Shown one piece after another: positions 55,038-64,000 of a stretch of DNA of 64,000 bases. The DNA is from CAZOOK01 sp964581385. Its GTDB lineage: Bacteria; Pseudomonadota; Gammaproteobacteria; Nevskiales; Nevskiaceae. The translations under genes were made by a program, and so were the position numbers. The stretch covers positions 62,001 to 126,000 of the forward strand of contig CAZOOK010000010.1 in the NCBI GenBank assembly GCA_964581385.1, read 5' to 3'. Under the pieces are notes generated by a model. The model searched no databases. It was not told the DNA's origin and was given only the letters and a program-made list of their open reading frames with translations. Each line of letters opens with the position of its first letter. Position 1 is the first letter of the stretch.

Positions 55038-57239
55038 ATGGACGGAATCTGGTCGAGCAAAATCAGAAGCGTCAAAATCGGGACCCGTCTGGGCCTGGCT
55101 TTTGCCGGGCTGTTTCTGTTCATGATTGTGCTGGTCGGCCAAAGCGTTGAGCGTATGGCAACGATGAAAGAGCGGTTGACGCTCGTCGTCGATCAGACCA
55201 ATAGGAAAACTGAATTGCTGTACCAGATGCGGGGCATCGTACTGCAGCAATCAGTCGCGGTACGCAACGTCATACTCGAAACGATGGACGAAGAAAAGCG
55301 CAATCAAGCGGATCGCATAGCGCAGCAGCGTAAGGAATACGATACCGCCGCGGAACAGCTCGCGCCCTTGCTGACCACCCCGCGGGAGCGCGAGCTGCTC
55401 GACGGCCTGAAGGACGTGCGCAGCGGTGTGAACGTCGCACTCGACAAAGCGACCGACTTCGCGTTGGGCAATAAGCCGACGGAGGCGACTGTCTATGTCA
55501 ATCGTCGGGCGCGCCCTCTGCAGGAGAAATGGCTCGACGGACTCGACGCGCTTATCAGGCTGCAGGCGAAGCTCAATCGGCAGACCGTCGCCGAAGCAGC
55601 GATCGTCTACAACAACGCAAAGACATTCACGCTGAGCTGTGCGACCTTATTCCTAATACTGGGCATTTCGATCGCCGTCATCATTACCCGCAGCATCACC
55701 GGCCCGATCGCCGTTGCCGCGCGCGTTGCCGACTCGATTGCTCGCGGAAGGCTCGACAGCACGATTCTCATTGAGGGACAAGACGAATCGGGATCGATGC
55801 TGAATTCGATGGCACGCATGCAGGACAGCCTGCGGCATTTTGTCGCCACCCAAACCAAAATGGCCGCTCATCACGCCGCTGGAGAGATCGATACGACGAT
55901 GCCCGTCGTGGATTTCGAGGGCGTATACAGTGAGATGGCGCAATCGATAAACGAACTGGCCGCCTCTCATCTTAGCGTTCAGCAGAAGATCGTCAGCGTC
56001 ATCACCGACTACGCCCGAGGCGACCTATCCAGAGACATGGAGGAGCTGCCGGGCAAACAGGGCACCATCACCGCCGCCATGGCGGCGGTAAAAACCAACC
56101 TGCAAGCTGTTAACGCCGAGATTCTCACGCTAGTGGAGGCGGCATCACGAGGCGATTTCAAAGCGCGCGGACAGGCGCAGAATTTCCAGCACTTCCAAGG
56201 CATGGTTGAGGCCCTCAATCGTCTGATGGAAATCGCCGACAAAGGGCTCAGCGACGTAGCAAAAGTTCTCGGCGCCATCGCGCGCAGCGACCTTACGGAA
56301 TCGATCGATGGAAATTATTCAGGCATTTTCGCGCAACTGAAGGACGACACCAACACGACGGCGCGGCAGCTGCAGCACATCGTCCGCGGAATCCGCGACG
56401 CAACTGAATTAATTCATGTTGCCGCGCTGGAGATCGCAAAAGGCAACAGCAATCTATCTTCGCGTACGAAACAACAAGCTGCGAGCTTGCAAGAGACCGC
56501 TGCAAGTATTGAAAGGCTGACGACCACCGTGCGTCAGAACGCGGGGAACGCGCACCAGGCCAACAATCTCGCCATCGAAGCCTCAGGAGTGGCCAGCAAA
56601 GGGGGCCAGGTGGTTGCCGAAGTGGTGCGCACGATGGCATCGATCTCAGACAGCTCCAAAAAGATCGTCGATATCACCAGCGTAATCGACGGGATCGCCT
56701 TCCAGACCAATATTCTGGCCCTGAATGCTGCAGTGGAAGCGGCGCGAGCGGGTGAGCAAGGCCGCGGATTTGCCGTGGTCGCGGCCGAGGTGCGAAGCCT
56801 GGCACTGCGAAGTGCATCTGCGGCTAAGGAGATCAAGATGCTGATTTCAAATTCAACGGAAAAGGTGAGCGCAGGATCGCAACAGGTGGCGTTGGCGGGC
56901 AAGACGATGCAAGACATCGTGGTGTCGGTAAAGCGCGTCACTGACATCATGGCGGAGATTACGACGGCATCGAATGAACAGAGCGTGGGAATTGAACAAG
57001 TGAACCAGACCATCACGCATATGGATCAGGCGACGCAGCAGAACGCAGCGTTGGTGCAGCAAGCAGCAGCCGCGGCGGAGTCGCTGCGACATCAAGCCGA
57101 CGCAGTGGTTAACGCAGTATCCAGATTCCGTTTGGATAAAGCTGAGGAATCCCCTGCCGAACGAATGCCGAAACTCCGATCGCCCGCAGCCTCGCCGTCT
57201 GCGAAATCCACGCGGGTCTTGGCGCGGAACGGGAACTGA
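55038..57239 (+). CDS. Methyl-accepting chemotaxis protein with several HAMP-like segments
   Basis: The 733-residue transducer has transmembrane helices near residues 19-38 and 195-215, with a four-helix-bundle sensor between. A HAMP and further HAMP-like repeats follow (VADSIARGRLDST, VITDYARGDLSRDM, LVEAASRGDFKARG, VLGAIARSDLTESI). The signalling tip reads NILALNAAVEAARAGEQGRGFAVVAAEVR. The C terminus ends RNGN and lacks the NWETF-type CheR-docking pentapeptide. Divergent from the di-heme peroxidase gene, it may sense redox or metal ligands. Confidence 0.9.
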   Translation: MDGIWSSKIRSVKIGTRLGLAFAGLFLFMIVLVGQSVERMATMKERLTLVVDQTNRKTELLYQMRGIVLQQSVAVRNVILETMDEEKRNQADRIAQQRKEYDTAAEQLAPLLTTPRERELLDGLKDVRSGVNVALDKATDFALGNKPTEATVYVNRRARPLQEKWLDGLDALIRLQAKLNRQTVAEAAIVYNNAKTFTLSCATLFLILGISIAVIITRSITGPIAVAARVADSIARGRLDSTILIEGQDESGSMLNSMARMQDSLRHFVATQTKMAAHHAAGEIDTTMPVVDFEGVYSEMAQSINELAASHLSVQQKIVSVITDYARGDLSRDMEELPGKQGTITAAMAAVKTNLQAVNAEILTLVEAASRGDFKARGQAQNFQHFQGMVEALNRLMEIADKGLSDVAKVLGAIARSDLTESIDGNYSGIFAQLKDDTNTTARQLQHIVRGIRDATELIHVAALEIAKGNSNLSSRTKQQAASLQETAASIERLTTTVRQNAGNAHQANNLAIEASGVASKGGQVVAEVVRTMASISDSSKKIVDITSVIDGIAFQTNILALNAAVEAARAGEQGRGFAVVAAEVRSLALRSASAAKEIKMLISNSTEKVSAGSQQVALAGKTMQDIVVSVKRVTDIMAEITTASNEQSVGIEQVNQTITHMDQATQQNAALVQQAAAAAESLRHQADAVVNAVSRFRLDKAEESPAERMPKLRSPAASPSAKSTRVLARNGN

Positions 57240-57301
57240 TCGAAAGGATGAAAGCAGTGCCCTCCAAACTTTGAATCGCATCGCTCCCATATGAGCAGAT
57301 G

Positions 57302-57802
57302 TCATCCGGCGACGCTTCCATCCCCGGCGGCGAATGTGCGCAGCGCAGCACCGGTCAGCCGAAATATCGTCCACTCGTCCATCGGCTTCGCGCCGACACT
57401 TCTGTAGAAATCGATCGACGGCGCATTCCAATCCAGCACCGACCACTCCATACGTCCGCAGTTTCGTTCCACAGCAATTTTCGCGACGGCCTGCAGCAGT
57501 GCACGACCGATGCCGCGTCCGCGAAATTCCGGCTCGACGAACAAATCTTTCAGGTAGACCCCGGCACGGCCAAGAAACGTGGACAGGTTGCTGAAGAAAA
57601 TCGCGAACCCGACTGGACGTCCACCCGCAAAAGCGAGCAATGTTTCGCCGACCGCGCGTTCGCCGAACAGGGTTTCACGCAGGCCGTCTTCCGTCGCCAC
57701 GACCTCGTGGCTGAGCTTTTCGTAATCGGCCAGCGCCCGGATCAGTCGCAAGATTTCCGCGACATCGTCAGGCCGCGCAGGCGCTATGCGGAAATCACTC
57801 AT
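57302..57802 (-). CDS. GNAT N-acetyltransferase
   Basis: The 166-residue protein has the GNAT fold with the acetyl-CoA loop RGRGIGRALL in DLFVEPEFRGRGIGRALLQA and a C-terminal WNAPSIDFYRSVGA. It resembles spermidine/diamine acetyltransferases. Its start lies one base from the kup stop, so the two are cotranscribed. Substrate unassigned. Confidence 0.85.
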   Translation of the reverse strand: MSDFRIAPARPDDVAEILRLIRALADYEKLSHEVVATEDGLRETLFGERAVGETLLAFAGGRPVGFAIFFSNLSTFLGRAGVYLKDLFVEPEFRGRGIGRALLQAVAKIAVERNCGRMEWSVLDWNAPSIDFYRSVGAKPMDEWTIFRLTGAALRTFAAGDGSVAG

Positions 57803-59665
57803 TCAGATCTCGATCTCGAAGCCAAGCTCGACGACGTCATCCGGCGGCAATCCATAAAACGCCGTTGCCCGCAAAGCATTACGCGACAGGAATGCAAACA
57901 AGTATTCGCGCCACAGCTGCATACCCTCCACCTCGACCGTTGGTATCAAAGTCTCGCGGCCGACGTAGTACGTCAACCGTTCCAGATCGATGTCCAAACC
58001 GAAGCGCTCGCACAGACGCAACGCCACCGGCACATTCGGCTGCTGCATGAACCCGTAGCGCACGATCAGGCGCGTAATACCTGGTGCAATACCATAAAGC
58101 CCCAGCCGCACCGACGTCGGAATGCGTGGTTGGCCCTCGGTGACAACCGTCACCAGAAGCAGGTGCTCCTGCACCACCTGATGTCGCTTCAGGTGACGCA
58201 GGAAGTGCGGCGGCACTTGCCCGCTCGGGGTCAGCACCACCCCGGTTCCCTTGATGCGGTGAGGTTTGGCTTGAGCAATGTAAGCCGCCAGCTCTTCCGG
58301 ATCCTTTGCATCAGCGCCCCAGTTCCGCGCGAGCAGCTGTCGTCCGCGTGCCCAGGTGGCCATGATAATGAACACCAGCAGCGCAGTGCCGATCGGATAC
58401 CAGCCGCCGTCCTCGATCTTCGACACGTTCGCCGACAGAAACACGATGTCGATGACGAAGAACGGAACCATCGTGAATGCCGCTTTGGATACCGTCCAGT
58501 GAAAGCGCAGCGCAACGAAAAACGCCAACACGGAGGTGATGACCATCGTCATCGCGACCGCGATGCCATAGGCCGAGGCCAGCGCACTTGACGAGCGGAA
58601 GCCGAGTACCAATGCCAGCGTTGCCGCCATCAGCACCCAGTTCACGAAGGGCAGATAAATCTGGCCTCGCTCGTCTGGCGAAGTCTGCACGACGTTGACG
58701 CGCGGCAGCTGGCCAAGCCGCACCAGTTGGCTGGTCATCGAGAAGGTGCCGGTGATGATGGCCTGTGAAGCAATGATCGTCGCTGCGGTCGCCAGCGCGA
58801 TCAATGGATACAGCGCCCACTGCGGCGCGAGGTGATAAAACGGCTCTTGGGCCTGATCTGGCGCACTCATTACGATCGCACCCTGCCCGAAATAGTTCAG
58901 CACCAGCGCCGGCAGCACCAGCGCGAACCAGGCCCGCCGGATTGGCGCACGGCCGAAATGTCCCATGTCCGCATACAAAGCCTCGCCGCCCGTGACTGCG
59001 AGGAACACCGCGCCGAGTACTGTGAAACCGGCTTTGCCGTTTTGCACGAAAAACATGACCGCCTGCCACGGGTTGAGCGCCCATAGCACTTGCGGATTGT
59101 GTGCAATTCCAAAGATGCCCAGCGCACTAATTACAATGAACCAGACCACCAGAATCGGGCCGAACACGAAGCCGATGTCTTCCGTGCCGCGCCGCTGAAC
59201 GGCGAACAGCGCAATGAGGATCACCAAGGTGAGCGGAATGATGAAATGATCGAACGCAGGGGCCGCGACCTTGATACCTTCGAGTGCGCTTAGCACGGAG
59301 ATCGCCGGCGTGATGGTGCCGTCGCCGTACAGCAGCGCGGCGCCGAACAGTCCCATCATCATCAGCACATAGCGCAAAGACCCCGGCTTGGAGCGCCAGG
59401 GATTCAGTAGCGCGGTCAACGCGGCGATACCACCTTCGCCATGATTGTCCGCACGCATCACGAACACCAGGTATTTGATCGAGATGGTCAGAATCAGCGC
59501 CCACACGATCAGCGATAGCACTCCGAGCACGTTGTCCGGGGTTGGCGTGACATGCCCGCTACCGAAGAAGCACTCGCGTAGCGCGTAGATGGGGCTGGTG
59601 CCGATGTCACCGAAGACCACGCCGAGTGCGGCGAGGCTCAGCGAGAGATCGCGTTTATGGGTCAT
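57803..59665 (-). CDS. kup: KUP-family potassium uptake protein
   Basis: The start at 59665 gives 620 residues with 12 membrane helices, beginning MTHKRDLSLSLAALGVVFGDIGTSPIYALRE, the KUP/HAK signature. It transports potassium with protons. The C-terminal cytoplasmic domain is present. The open frame extends to a TTG at 59713 that is not needed. Confidence 0.93.
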   Translation of the reverse strand: MTHKRDLSLSLAALGVVFGDIGTSPIYALRECFFGSGHVTPTPDNVLGVLSLIVWALILTISIKYLVFVMRADNHGEGGIAALTALLNPWRSKPGSLRYVLMMMGLFGAALLYGDGTITPAISVLSALEGIKVAAPAFDHFIIPLTLVILIALFAVQRRGTEDIGFVFGPILVVWFIVISALGIFGIAHNPQVLWALNPWQAVMFFVQNGKAGFTVLGAVFLAVTGGEALYADMGHFGRAPIRRAWFALVLPALVLNYFGQGAIVMSAPDQAQEPFYHLAPQWALYPLIALATAATIIASQAIITGTFSMTSQLVRLGQLPRVNVVQTSPDERGQIYLPFVNWVLMAATLALVLGFRSSSALASAYGIAVAMTMVITSVLAFFVALRFHWTVSKAAFTMVPFFVIDIVFLSANVSKIEDGGWYPIGTALLVFIIMATWARGRQLLARNWGADAKDPEELAAYIAQAKPHRIKGTGVVLTPSGQVPPHFLRHLKRHQVVQEHLLLVTVVTEGQPRIPTSVRLGLYGIAPGITRLIVRYGFMQQPNVPVALRLCERFGLDIDLERLTYYVGRETLIPTVEVEGMQLWREYLFAFLSRNALRATAFYGLPPDDVVELGFEIEI

Positions 59666-59957
59666 TAGACTCGACGAAATTTTATGCCGGATGCACATCG
59701 GGCTCGACGACAATGTAACCCGCCGCGACGGCGCTTACTTACCTCGGGCCGATATTTTCTGGAATTCACACTCGGAACCGGGACGCAAGTGGTCTATTTA
59801 AACGATAGAAATCGGCTCATTTCCTATTCAGACTTTTGATTATCTAGAAAGCGTGCGTCGGTCGGACATTGGAACATGCCGATCGAAACCGCGAACAATA
59901 ACGAAGTACTGCTGCGAAGCTGAAATATCTTGGCTGCGCAATTTGGGGGATGGACCG

Positions 59958-61607
59958 ATGCAAATCATAGTGCGGCAATTAGTGCGGCAACACTTGGCGA
60001 TATCGATGACAGCAGCCGCGATTGCTCTATGCGGGTGCTCGAACTCTCAAAATCCGGACTCTCAGAGTCCGAGTTCGTCGCCTACGGATGTGCCACCACC
60101 CCTTAGCGGTGGTGGGCCGGCGCTCACCCAGACGAGCTACGACACCAAGATCACGTCGTTTGACGGCACCAAGATTGCCGCGACGGTGTTCGTTCCCAAC
60201 GCTCCCGCAAATACACCCGTGCCTTTGATCGTGCACAGCCACGGCTGGGGCGCTCGCCGCATGACCTCGCTCGACCCGAAGGGCATTGCAAACCTCTTCT
60301 ATCAGCCGCCGGAACAGGCGGTGAAGATCGCCAACGAAAACGGCTACTACGTCATCAGCTACAGCGAACGCGGTTGGGGCGATTCCGGCGGCACCGACGA
60401 AGTCATGAGTCCGGCCTACGAAGGCAAGGACTTCGAGGCCGTGCTTGACTGGGCGGAAGCGAATCTCGGCCCCCAACTTGCCCTGCGCGACGGCAAGCTC
60501 GCCGTCGGCCTGCTCGGCTACTCCTATGGCGCTGCTTTCCAGCTTATGGGCGCTTCGCTCGACGAGCGGGTTGCAGTGATCGTGCCGGCGCTGATCGGGC
60601 ACAGCGGATTTCCGCCCGGCCTGCCGACGCCGCAACCGCAGTCGGCATGGGGCCAACTCCTGCAGGCCGGTGCCATCGCCGGTTCCGCGAAACTCGACCC
60701 GATTTATGTGCAGGGCAGCAAAGAGTCGTTGCAAACCGGCGTCTTTCCGCAGTCGCTGATCGATCTGACTGCCGCGAACTGGCCGAGCGCCTATTGCGAC
60801 TTCGACGTCGATCCGAATCCGGGCCAGTTCGTACCGCACGTCCCCACTTTCCTGGTGCAAGGCTGGAACGACACGCTGTTCAGCGTCAACGAAGGCTTAA
60901 AGAACGCGCAATGCCTGCGCGACAAGGGCGGCGCCGACGTACATCTGCTCATCCAGCAGTATGGGCATACGCTGCCCGGACAGCTGAGGATTCCCAAGGG
61001 TGACGGTGTGACCGGCGTGGCGATGCAGGCGCAGGTCGACTGCGGTGATGGCGGCAACTTTAACCTCGCGGAAGCGATGTACTCGTTCATCGACGAGCAC
61101 CTCCGTGGCGTCGCCGCCTCCGGTCCGCATGTCGATGTCCCGCAGACCTGCGTCACCCTGGACGACAACACCGGCATGACGTTCGACACGATCGACGCCA
61201 TCCCGACCGGAAACACGCCGTACGTGGTGAGCGCGACAACGGTCAGCGGTCCTAACTTCATACCGCTGTATACCGCCAGCGCGCAGAAGATCCTGCTCGG
61301 CATTCCGCACATGGCCATCAACGTTGCGGTCGCGGACAGCGCCACACCGTATGCCTTCTTCGGCATCGGCATCCAACGCGTCGGCAGTTCGACCGCGACG
61401 CTGCTGGACGATCAGATCTTCCCCATACACGGCACCGGCGATTTCGATACCGACATGCTTGGCGTCGAGACGGTACTGAACGCGGGCGACGTCGTCGGCA
61501 TAATGGCCAGCAACAGCAGCGACCAGTACGCCTATCCGACGCCGGAGTCAGAGACGCCAGCGACGTATACCTTCAGCGGGACATTTTCGCTGCCGTTTCT
61601 GAACTAG
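59958..61607 (+). CDS. Secreted S15/CocE-like alpha/beta hydrolase
   Basis: The start at 59958 gives 549 residues with a signal sequence that may be a lipobox (ALCGC, atypical). A Pro/Ser-rich linker follows. The hydrolase domain has GYSYGAAF (Ser nucleophile) and IVHSHGWGARR. A C-terminal beta-sandwich of the X-Pro peptidase type resembles CocE/NonD. It probably cleaves esters or peptides outside the cytoplasm. It ends at a strong inverted repeat. Confidence 0.78.
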   Translation: MQIIVRQLVRQHLAISMTAAAIALCGCSNSQNPDSQSPSSSPTDVPPPLSGGGPALTQTSYDTKITSFDGTKIAATVFVPNAPANTPVPLIVHSHGWGARRMTSLDPKGIANLFYQPPEQAVKIANENGYYVISYSERGWGDSGGTDEVMSPAYEGKDFEAVLDWAEANLGPQLALRDGKLAVGLLGYSYGAAFQLMGASLDERVAVIVPALIGHSGFPPGLPTPQPQSAWGQLLQAGAIAGSAKLDPIYVQGSKESLQTGVFPQSLIDLTAANWPSAYCDFDVDPNPGQFVPHVPTFLVQGWNDTLFSVNEGLKNAQCLRDKGGADVHLLIQQYGHTLPGQLRIPKGDGVTGVAMQAQVDCGDGGNFNLAEAMYSFIDEHLRGVAASGPHVDVPQTCVTLDDNTGMTFDTIDAIPTGNTPYVVSATTVSGPNFIPLYTASAQKILLGIPHMAINVAVADSATPYAFFGIGIQRVGSSTATLLDDQIFPIHGTGDFDTDMLGVETVLNAGDVVGIMASNSSDQYAYPTPESETPATYTFSGTFSLPFLN

Positions 61608-61626
61608 GGCGTGTCGCCCTACATAA

Positions 61627-61657
61627 GGCCCGTCGTCAAATCCTTTGACGACAGGCC
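61627..61657. terminator. Bidirectional hairpin terminator
   Basis: GGCCCGTCGTCAAA and TTTGACGACAGGCC pair with one mismatch between the convergent hydrolase and DUF1302 genes. No T run follows. Confidence 0.6.
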
Positions 61658-61674
61658 CTAAAGAAAGACAGACT

Positions 61675-63378
61675 TTAGAACCGATAGGTCAGGTTCAAAC
61701 CGATATTGTCGCGGTCCGCATACGGGTGCGTCGTGAAATTAGGGCTGCCGAAATAAGCGCTATAGACAACACCGATGTCGAAGTCTTGCTGGTAAGTGAA
61801 GGTGGTACCGATGCTCGCCCGCTCGTCCCCTGCCCCTTGCAGGGAGCCGAACGCACCCGCCAGCGAGGATTGTCCAACAGCGGTAGCTGAGTATGAGATC
61901 GGGATATTCAGATCCCATCCGTCAAATATGCTGGCTTCGCCGATCTGTACTAGGACTGTACCGGCCACCGAGGTCCGCGAATAGTAGAGCTGGGTAAAAA
62001 TCCCTGGCTGACTGGGTACTTCGTCGGCGTGATTGACGGGATCAGCGTGGTTCAGAAAGACATAGCCAACTTCACCGGCGACGCTGATGCTGTCCCATAG
62101 CCGTCCGGGGCCAGCGCTGTAGATCGCATTGAGTAACCCCTGTGTAACATTGCTGCGGACCGGTGTAGCAACGTTCCCGGTCAGAGTAGAACTGTAATTG
62201 ATTGACGTGGGGCTCCCTTCCCGATAGATGGCTTCGCCGCCCAGGCTGAGTCCGAACAGATGCGTGGAAAAGCTGGCAGCTGTCATATCGATGCCGTCGA
62301 AGTACGGCGTGTCATAGCTCACCGGCACACATGCCGCTCCACAGCCGAAGTGCTCGTGAACACTCGGATTGGTGCTGTGATAGCGCAAACGATACAAGCC
62401 GATGCTGGTATCCGCCGTCAGGCTGTACTTGATACCTGCGCCATACTGCCCGAACGCGCTGGGATTCACGTTTCCGAGGTAGGGAAGCGGAGTTCCGATC
62501 GGGCTCTTGAACCCTAAAACAAATTGAGCGCCCGGACCCACTACATCGCTGGTGGAAAAATAAGTTCCTACCGGATCCAGTTCAGTGGCCTTGAACTCTA
62601 GCTTGTATTGCCCTAGTAAGGTCAGACGGTTCGTCAGCGACAATTGCATGGAAACCTGATCGACGGGCAACAGGATGCTCTTGACATCGGCGCCGGGGAC
62701 GTTTGCTTTGGTGGCATCGCTGGGAGCCTGCGCAAGCGCGACGCCGGAAAAGAACAGGCTCTCGCCCCAAGCGGCGACGTGTCGCCCTGCACGCACATTC
62801 AGCTTGGTCTGTTCTCCGAAATACCAAGTCCCGAATGCATAGGCATCCAGCAAGCGCATGCGTCGGCCGTCGAAACGACGCGCATCGGACGAGAACTCAT
62901 TGGGGCTTCCGCCAATTCGGTTAAGAGTCGAAGGTGAATCGTTGTCGTTGACACCCAGGTAGACGCTATCGGCAAAAGCATCTCCGCGGACCTGCGCGCC
63001 GTACTCTCCTCTCGTGAGGTTCAGTTCACCCAACAAGGTGACCCGGTTGTTGATGAGGCTGCCGCTCTTAAAATTACGATCGCCGTCATCGTAGTTGGCG
63101 GATTGCGGATACCTGTATGGGTCGAGAAACGATAGGCCTTGGGCAACCAGCGGATCAGGGGGCGTATTGATGATGCCGTTGGCCGGATTCTTGAGGCGCG
63201 CCGCCAATGCATAGCTCGCTTGCATGTTGTAGTCGCCGTCGAGACCCAACAGTTTGAAATCGTCCCCCGCATGCGCCGCGTGGTCGAAGCCAAACGTGCC
63301 CAAAAACAAACTCGTGACCAACGTCGCGGTCTTGCGGCTCAGCTTCCTGTATTTCTGGCGAAACAGGTCTGCAATCAC
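61675..63378 (-). CDS. DUF1302 family outer-membrane-type protein
   Basis: The 567-residue secreted protein starts at GTG 63378, with GGGAGA seven bases upstream. A signal peptide ends near HAAHAG. The body is rich in beta strands (FGTWYFGEQTKLNVRAGRHVAAWGESLFF) and ends in the aromatic YRF typical of outer-membrane barrels. DUF1302 proteins occur in hydrocarbon and steroid degraders. No operon partner lies beside it. Confidence 0.82.
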   Translation of the reverse strand: MIADLFRQKYRKLSRKTATLVTSLFLGTFGFDHAAHAGDDFKLLGLDGDYNMQASYALAARLKNPANGIINTPPDPLVAQGLSFLDPYRYPQSANYDDGDRNFKSGSLINNRVTLLGELNLTRGEYGAQVRGDAFADSVYLGVNDNDSPSTLNRIGGSPNEFSSDARRFDGRRMRLLDAYAFGTWYFGEQTKLNVRAGRHVAAWGESLFFSGVALAQAPSDATKANVPGADVKSILLPVDQVSMQLSLTNRLTLLGQYKLEFKATELDPVGTYFSTSDVVGPGAQFVLGFKSPIGTPLPYLGNVNPSAFGQYGAGIKYSLTADTSIGLYRLRYHSTNPSVHEHFGCGAACVPVSYDTPYFDGIDMTAASFSTHLFGLSLGGEAIYREGSPTSINYSSTLTGNVATPVRSNVTQGLLNAIYSAGPGRLWDSISVAGEVGYVFLNHADPVNHADEVPSQPGIFTQLYYSRTSVAGTVLVQIGEASIFDGWDLNIPISYSATAVGQSSLAGAFGSLQGAGDERASIGTTFTYQQDFDIGVVYSAYFGSPNFTTHPYADRDNIGLNLTYRF

Positions 63379-63508
63379 CGTACTCTCCCATGGCAGTTAT
63401 AAATTCGGATTAATTAAATGTGGCGGCTCCAAATTAATTGAATACCCTTTTCCAACCACACTAAATAATATTGAACGTGATTTTCGGTCAGTGCGCGGCA
63501 CATCAGAT

Positions 63509-64000
63509 TCACAGCCCAAGCACATCGCGCATTTCATACCGTCCCGGCGCACGCCCATACAGCCAGGCCGCCGCCCGCATCGCACCGCGCGCGAAGTTGC
63601 TGCGACTGCTGGCCTTGTGGGCGATCTCGACACGTTCCCCGTCACCAAGAAACATCACGGTGTGATCGCCAACGACGTCACCGCCACGCACGGTCGCGAA
63701 TCCGATTTTCGCGCGCGCGCGCGCGCCGGTGTGTCCTTCGCGCGTGTAAACAGCGCAATCCTCGAGCCGGCGGCCCAACGCGCCGGCCACTGCCTCTCCC
63801 ATGCGCAGTGCGGTACCGGAAGGTGCATCGACTTTGTGCCGATGGTGCGCTTCAACAATCTCGACATCGTAGTCGTCGCCGAGCGTTTGCGCCGCCAATT
63901 CCAGCAAGCGCAAACAAACATTCACGCCGACACTGAAATTGGCCGCCATGCACAAAGGAATCGATCGCGACGCCAGCGCGATGCGCTCTTTCTGAGCGGC
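63509..64000 (-). CDS. dapB: 4-hydroxy-tetrahydrodipicolinate reductase, C-terminal part
   Basis: The frame continues off the window (start beyond 64000). The 163 visible residues carry the DapB catalytic and substrate motifs EAHHRHKVDAPSGTAL and KASSRSNFARGA. It reduces dihydrodipicolinate in lysine/diaminopimelate synthesis. In most gammaproteobacteria carA follows directly, but here 13.5 kb of other genes intervene. Confidence 0.95.
   Translation of the reverse strand, partial: AAQKERIALASRSIPLCMAANFSVGVNVCLRLLELAAQTLGDDYDVEIVEAHHRHKVDAPSGTALRMGEAVAGALGRRLEDCAVYTREGHTGARARAKIGFATVRGGDVVGDHTVMFLGDGERVEIAHKASSRSNFARGAMRAAAWLYGRAPGRYEMRDVLGL

Noticed and set aside
54822..55250. N-terminal extension of the di-heme peroxidase frame
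   Set aside because: The extension is not signal-like and the internal ATG at 54821 opens into a proper signal peptide.
57299..58591. 430-codon plus-strand frame
   Set aside because: Antisense to GNAT and kup genes; no domain and biased composition.

Overview
The window looks like a chromosomal segment of a gammaproteobacterium. The core block dapB ... carA-carB-greA-rlmE-ftsH-folP-glmM-tpiA-secG-tRNA-Leu has the classical gammaproteobacterial order. An XrtB-type exosortase/EPS cluster, a large TonB receptor and cyanide-insensitive-type oxidase genes suggest an environmental lineage such as Nevskiales/Steroidobacterales or a relative. That placement is inference; no rRNA or other decisive marker is present.

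Region 1 (1-14.2 kb) is an exopolysaccharide locus, mostly on the minus strand: epsL, epsD, epsE, epsF, epsG, xrtB (epsH), epsI and a Wzy/O-antigen-ligase-like membrane protein, all tightly spaced. It is flanked by a PEP-CTERM substrate protein, an acyltransferase-3 membrane protein and two secreted glycoside hydrolase-like proteins, one cut by the window start. Region 2 (14.8-21 kb) holds small accessory genes: a glycine-zipper protein, a truncated PIN-domain toxin remnant, an orphan type II secretion F protein, a DUF1778/GNAT toxin-antitoxin pair, a Fic protein, a SYLF protein, a small unknown protein and an OmpA-like lipoprotein. Region 3 (21-23.6 kb) encodes a bd/CIO-type quinol oxidase with an unlisted 42-residue DUF2474 subunit.

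Region 4 (23.6-38.2 kb) looks catabolic: a TIM-barrel isomerase, a zinc dehydrogenase, a TetR regulator, a YVTN beta-propeller, an NTF2-like protein, two paralogous short-chain dehydrogenases, a GbsR/MarR regulator, a TonB receptor, a GloVer-repeat protein, a PHB-depolymerase-like esterase and a second TetR regulator. Several palindromic operator-like sites sit between these genes. Region 5 (38.6-50 kb) is the housekeeping block on the minus strand, beginning at a tRNA-Leu(GAG) with a strong terminator.

Region 6 (50-63.4 kb) separates carA from dapB. It holds an ammonium transporter with a small unknown partner, a PA0069-like radical SAM protein, a cupredoxin, a di-heme peroxidase, a poly-HAMP chemoreceptor, a GNAT enzyme, a Kup potassium transporter, a lipoprotein hydrolase and a DUF1302 outer-membrane-type protein. 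The 3' part of dapB closes the window.

No rRNA genes, complete insertion sequences or CRISPR arrays were seen. The most interesting leads are the operator-like palindromes in the catabolic region, the composite hairpin repeat shared by the greA-rlmE gap and the carA 3' end, the degenerate MshEN-like domain on EpsG, the truncated PIN/T2SF junction, and the split of dapB from carAB.
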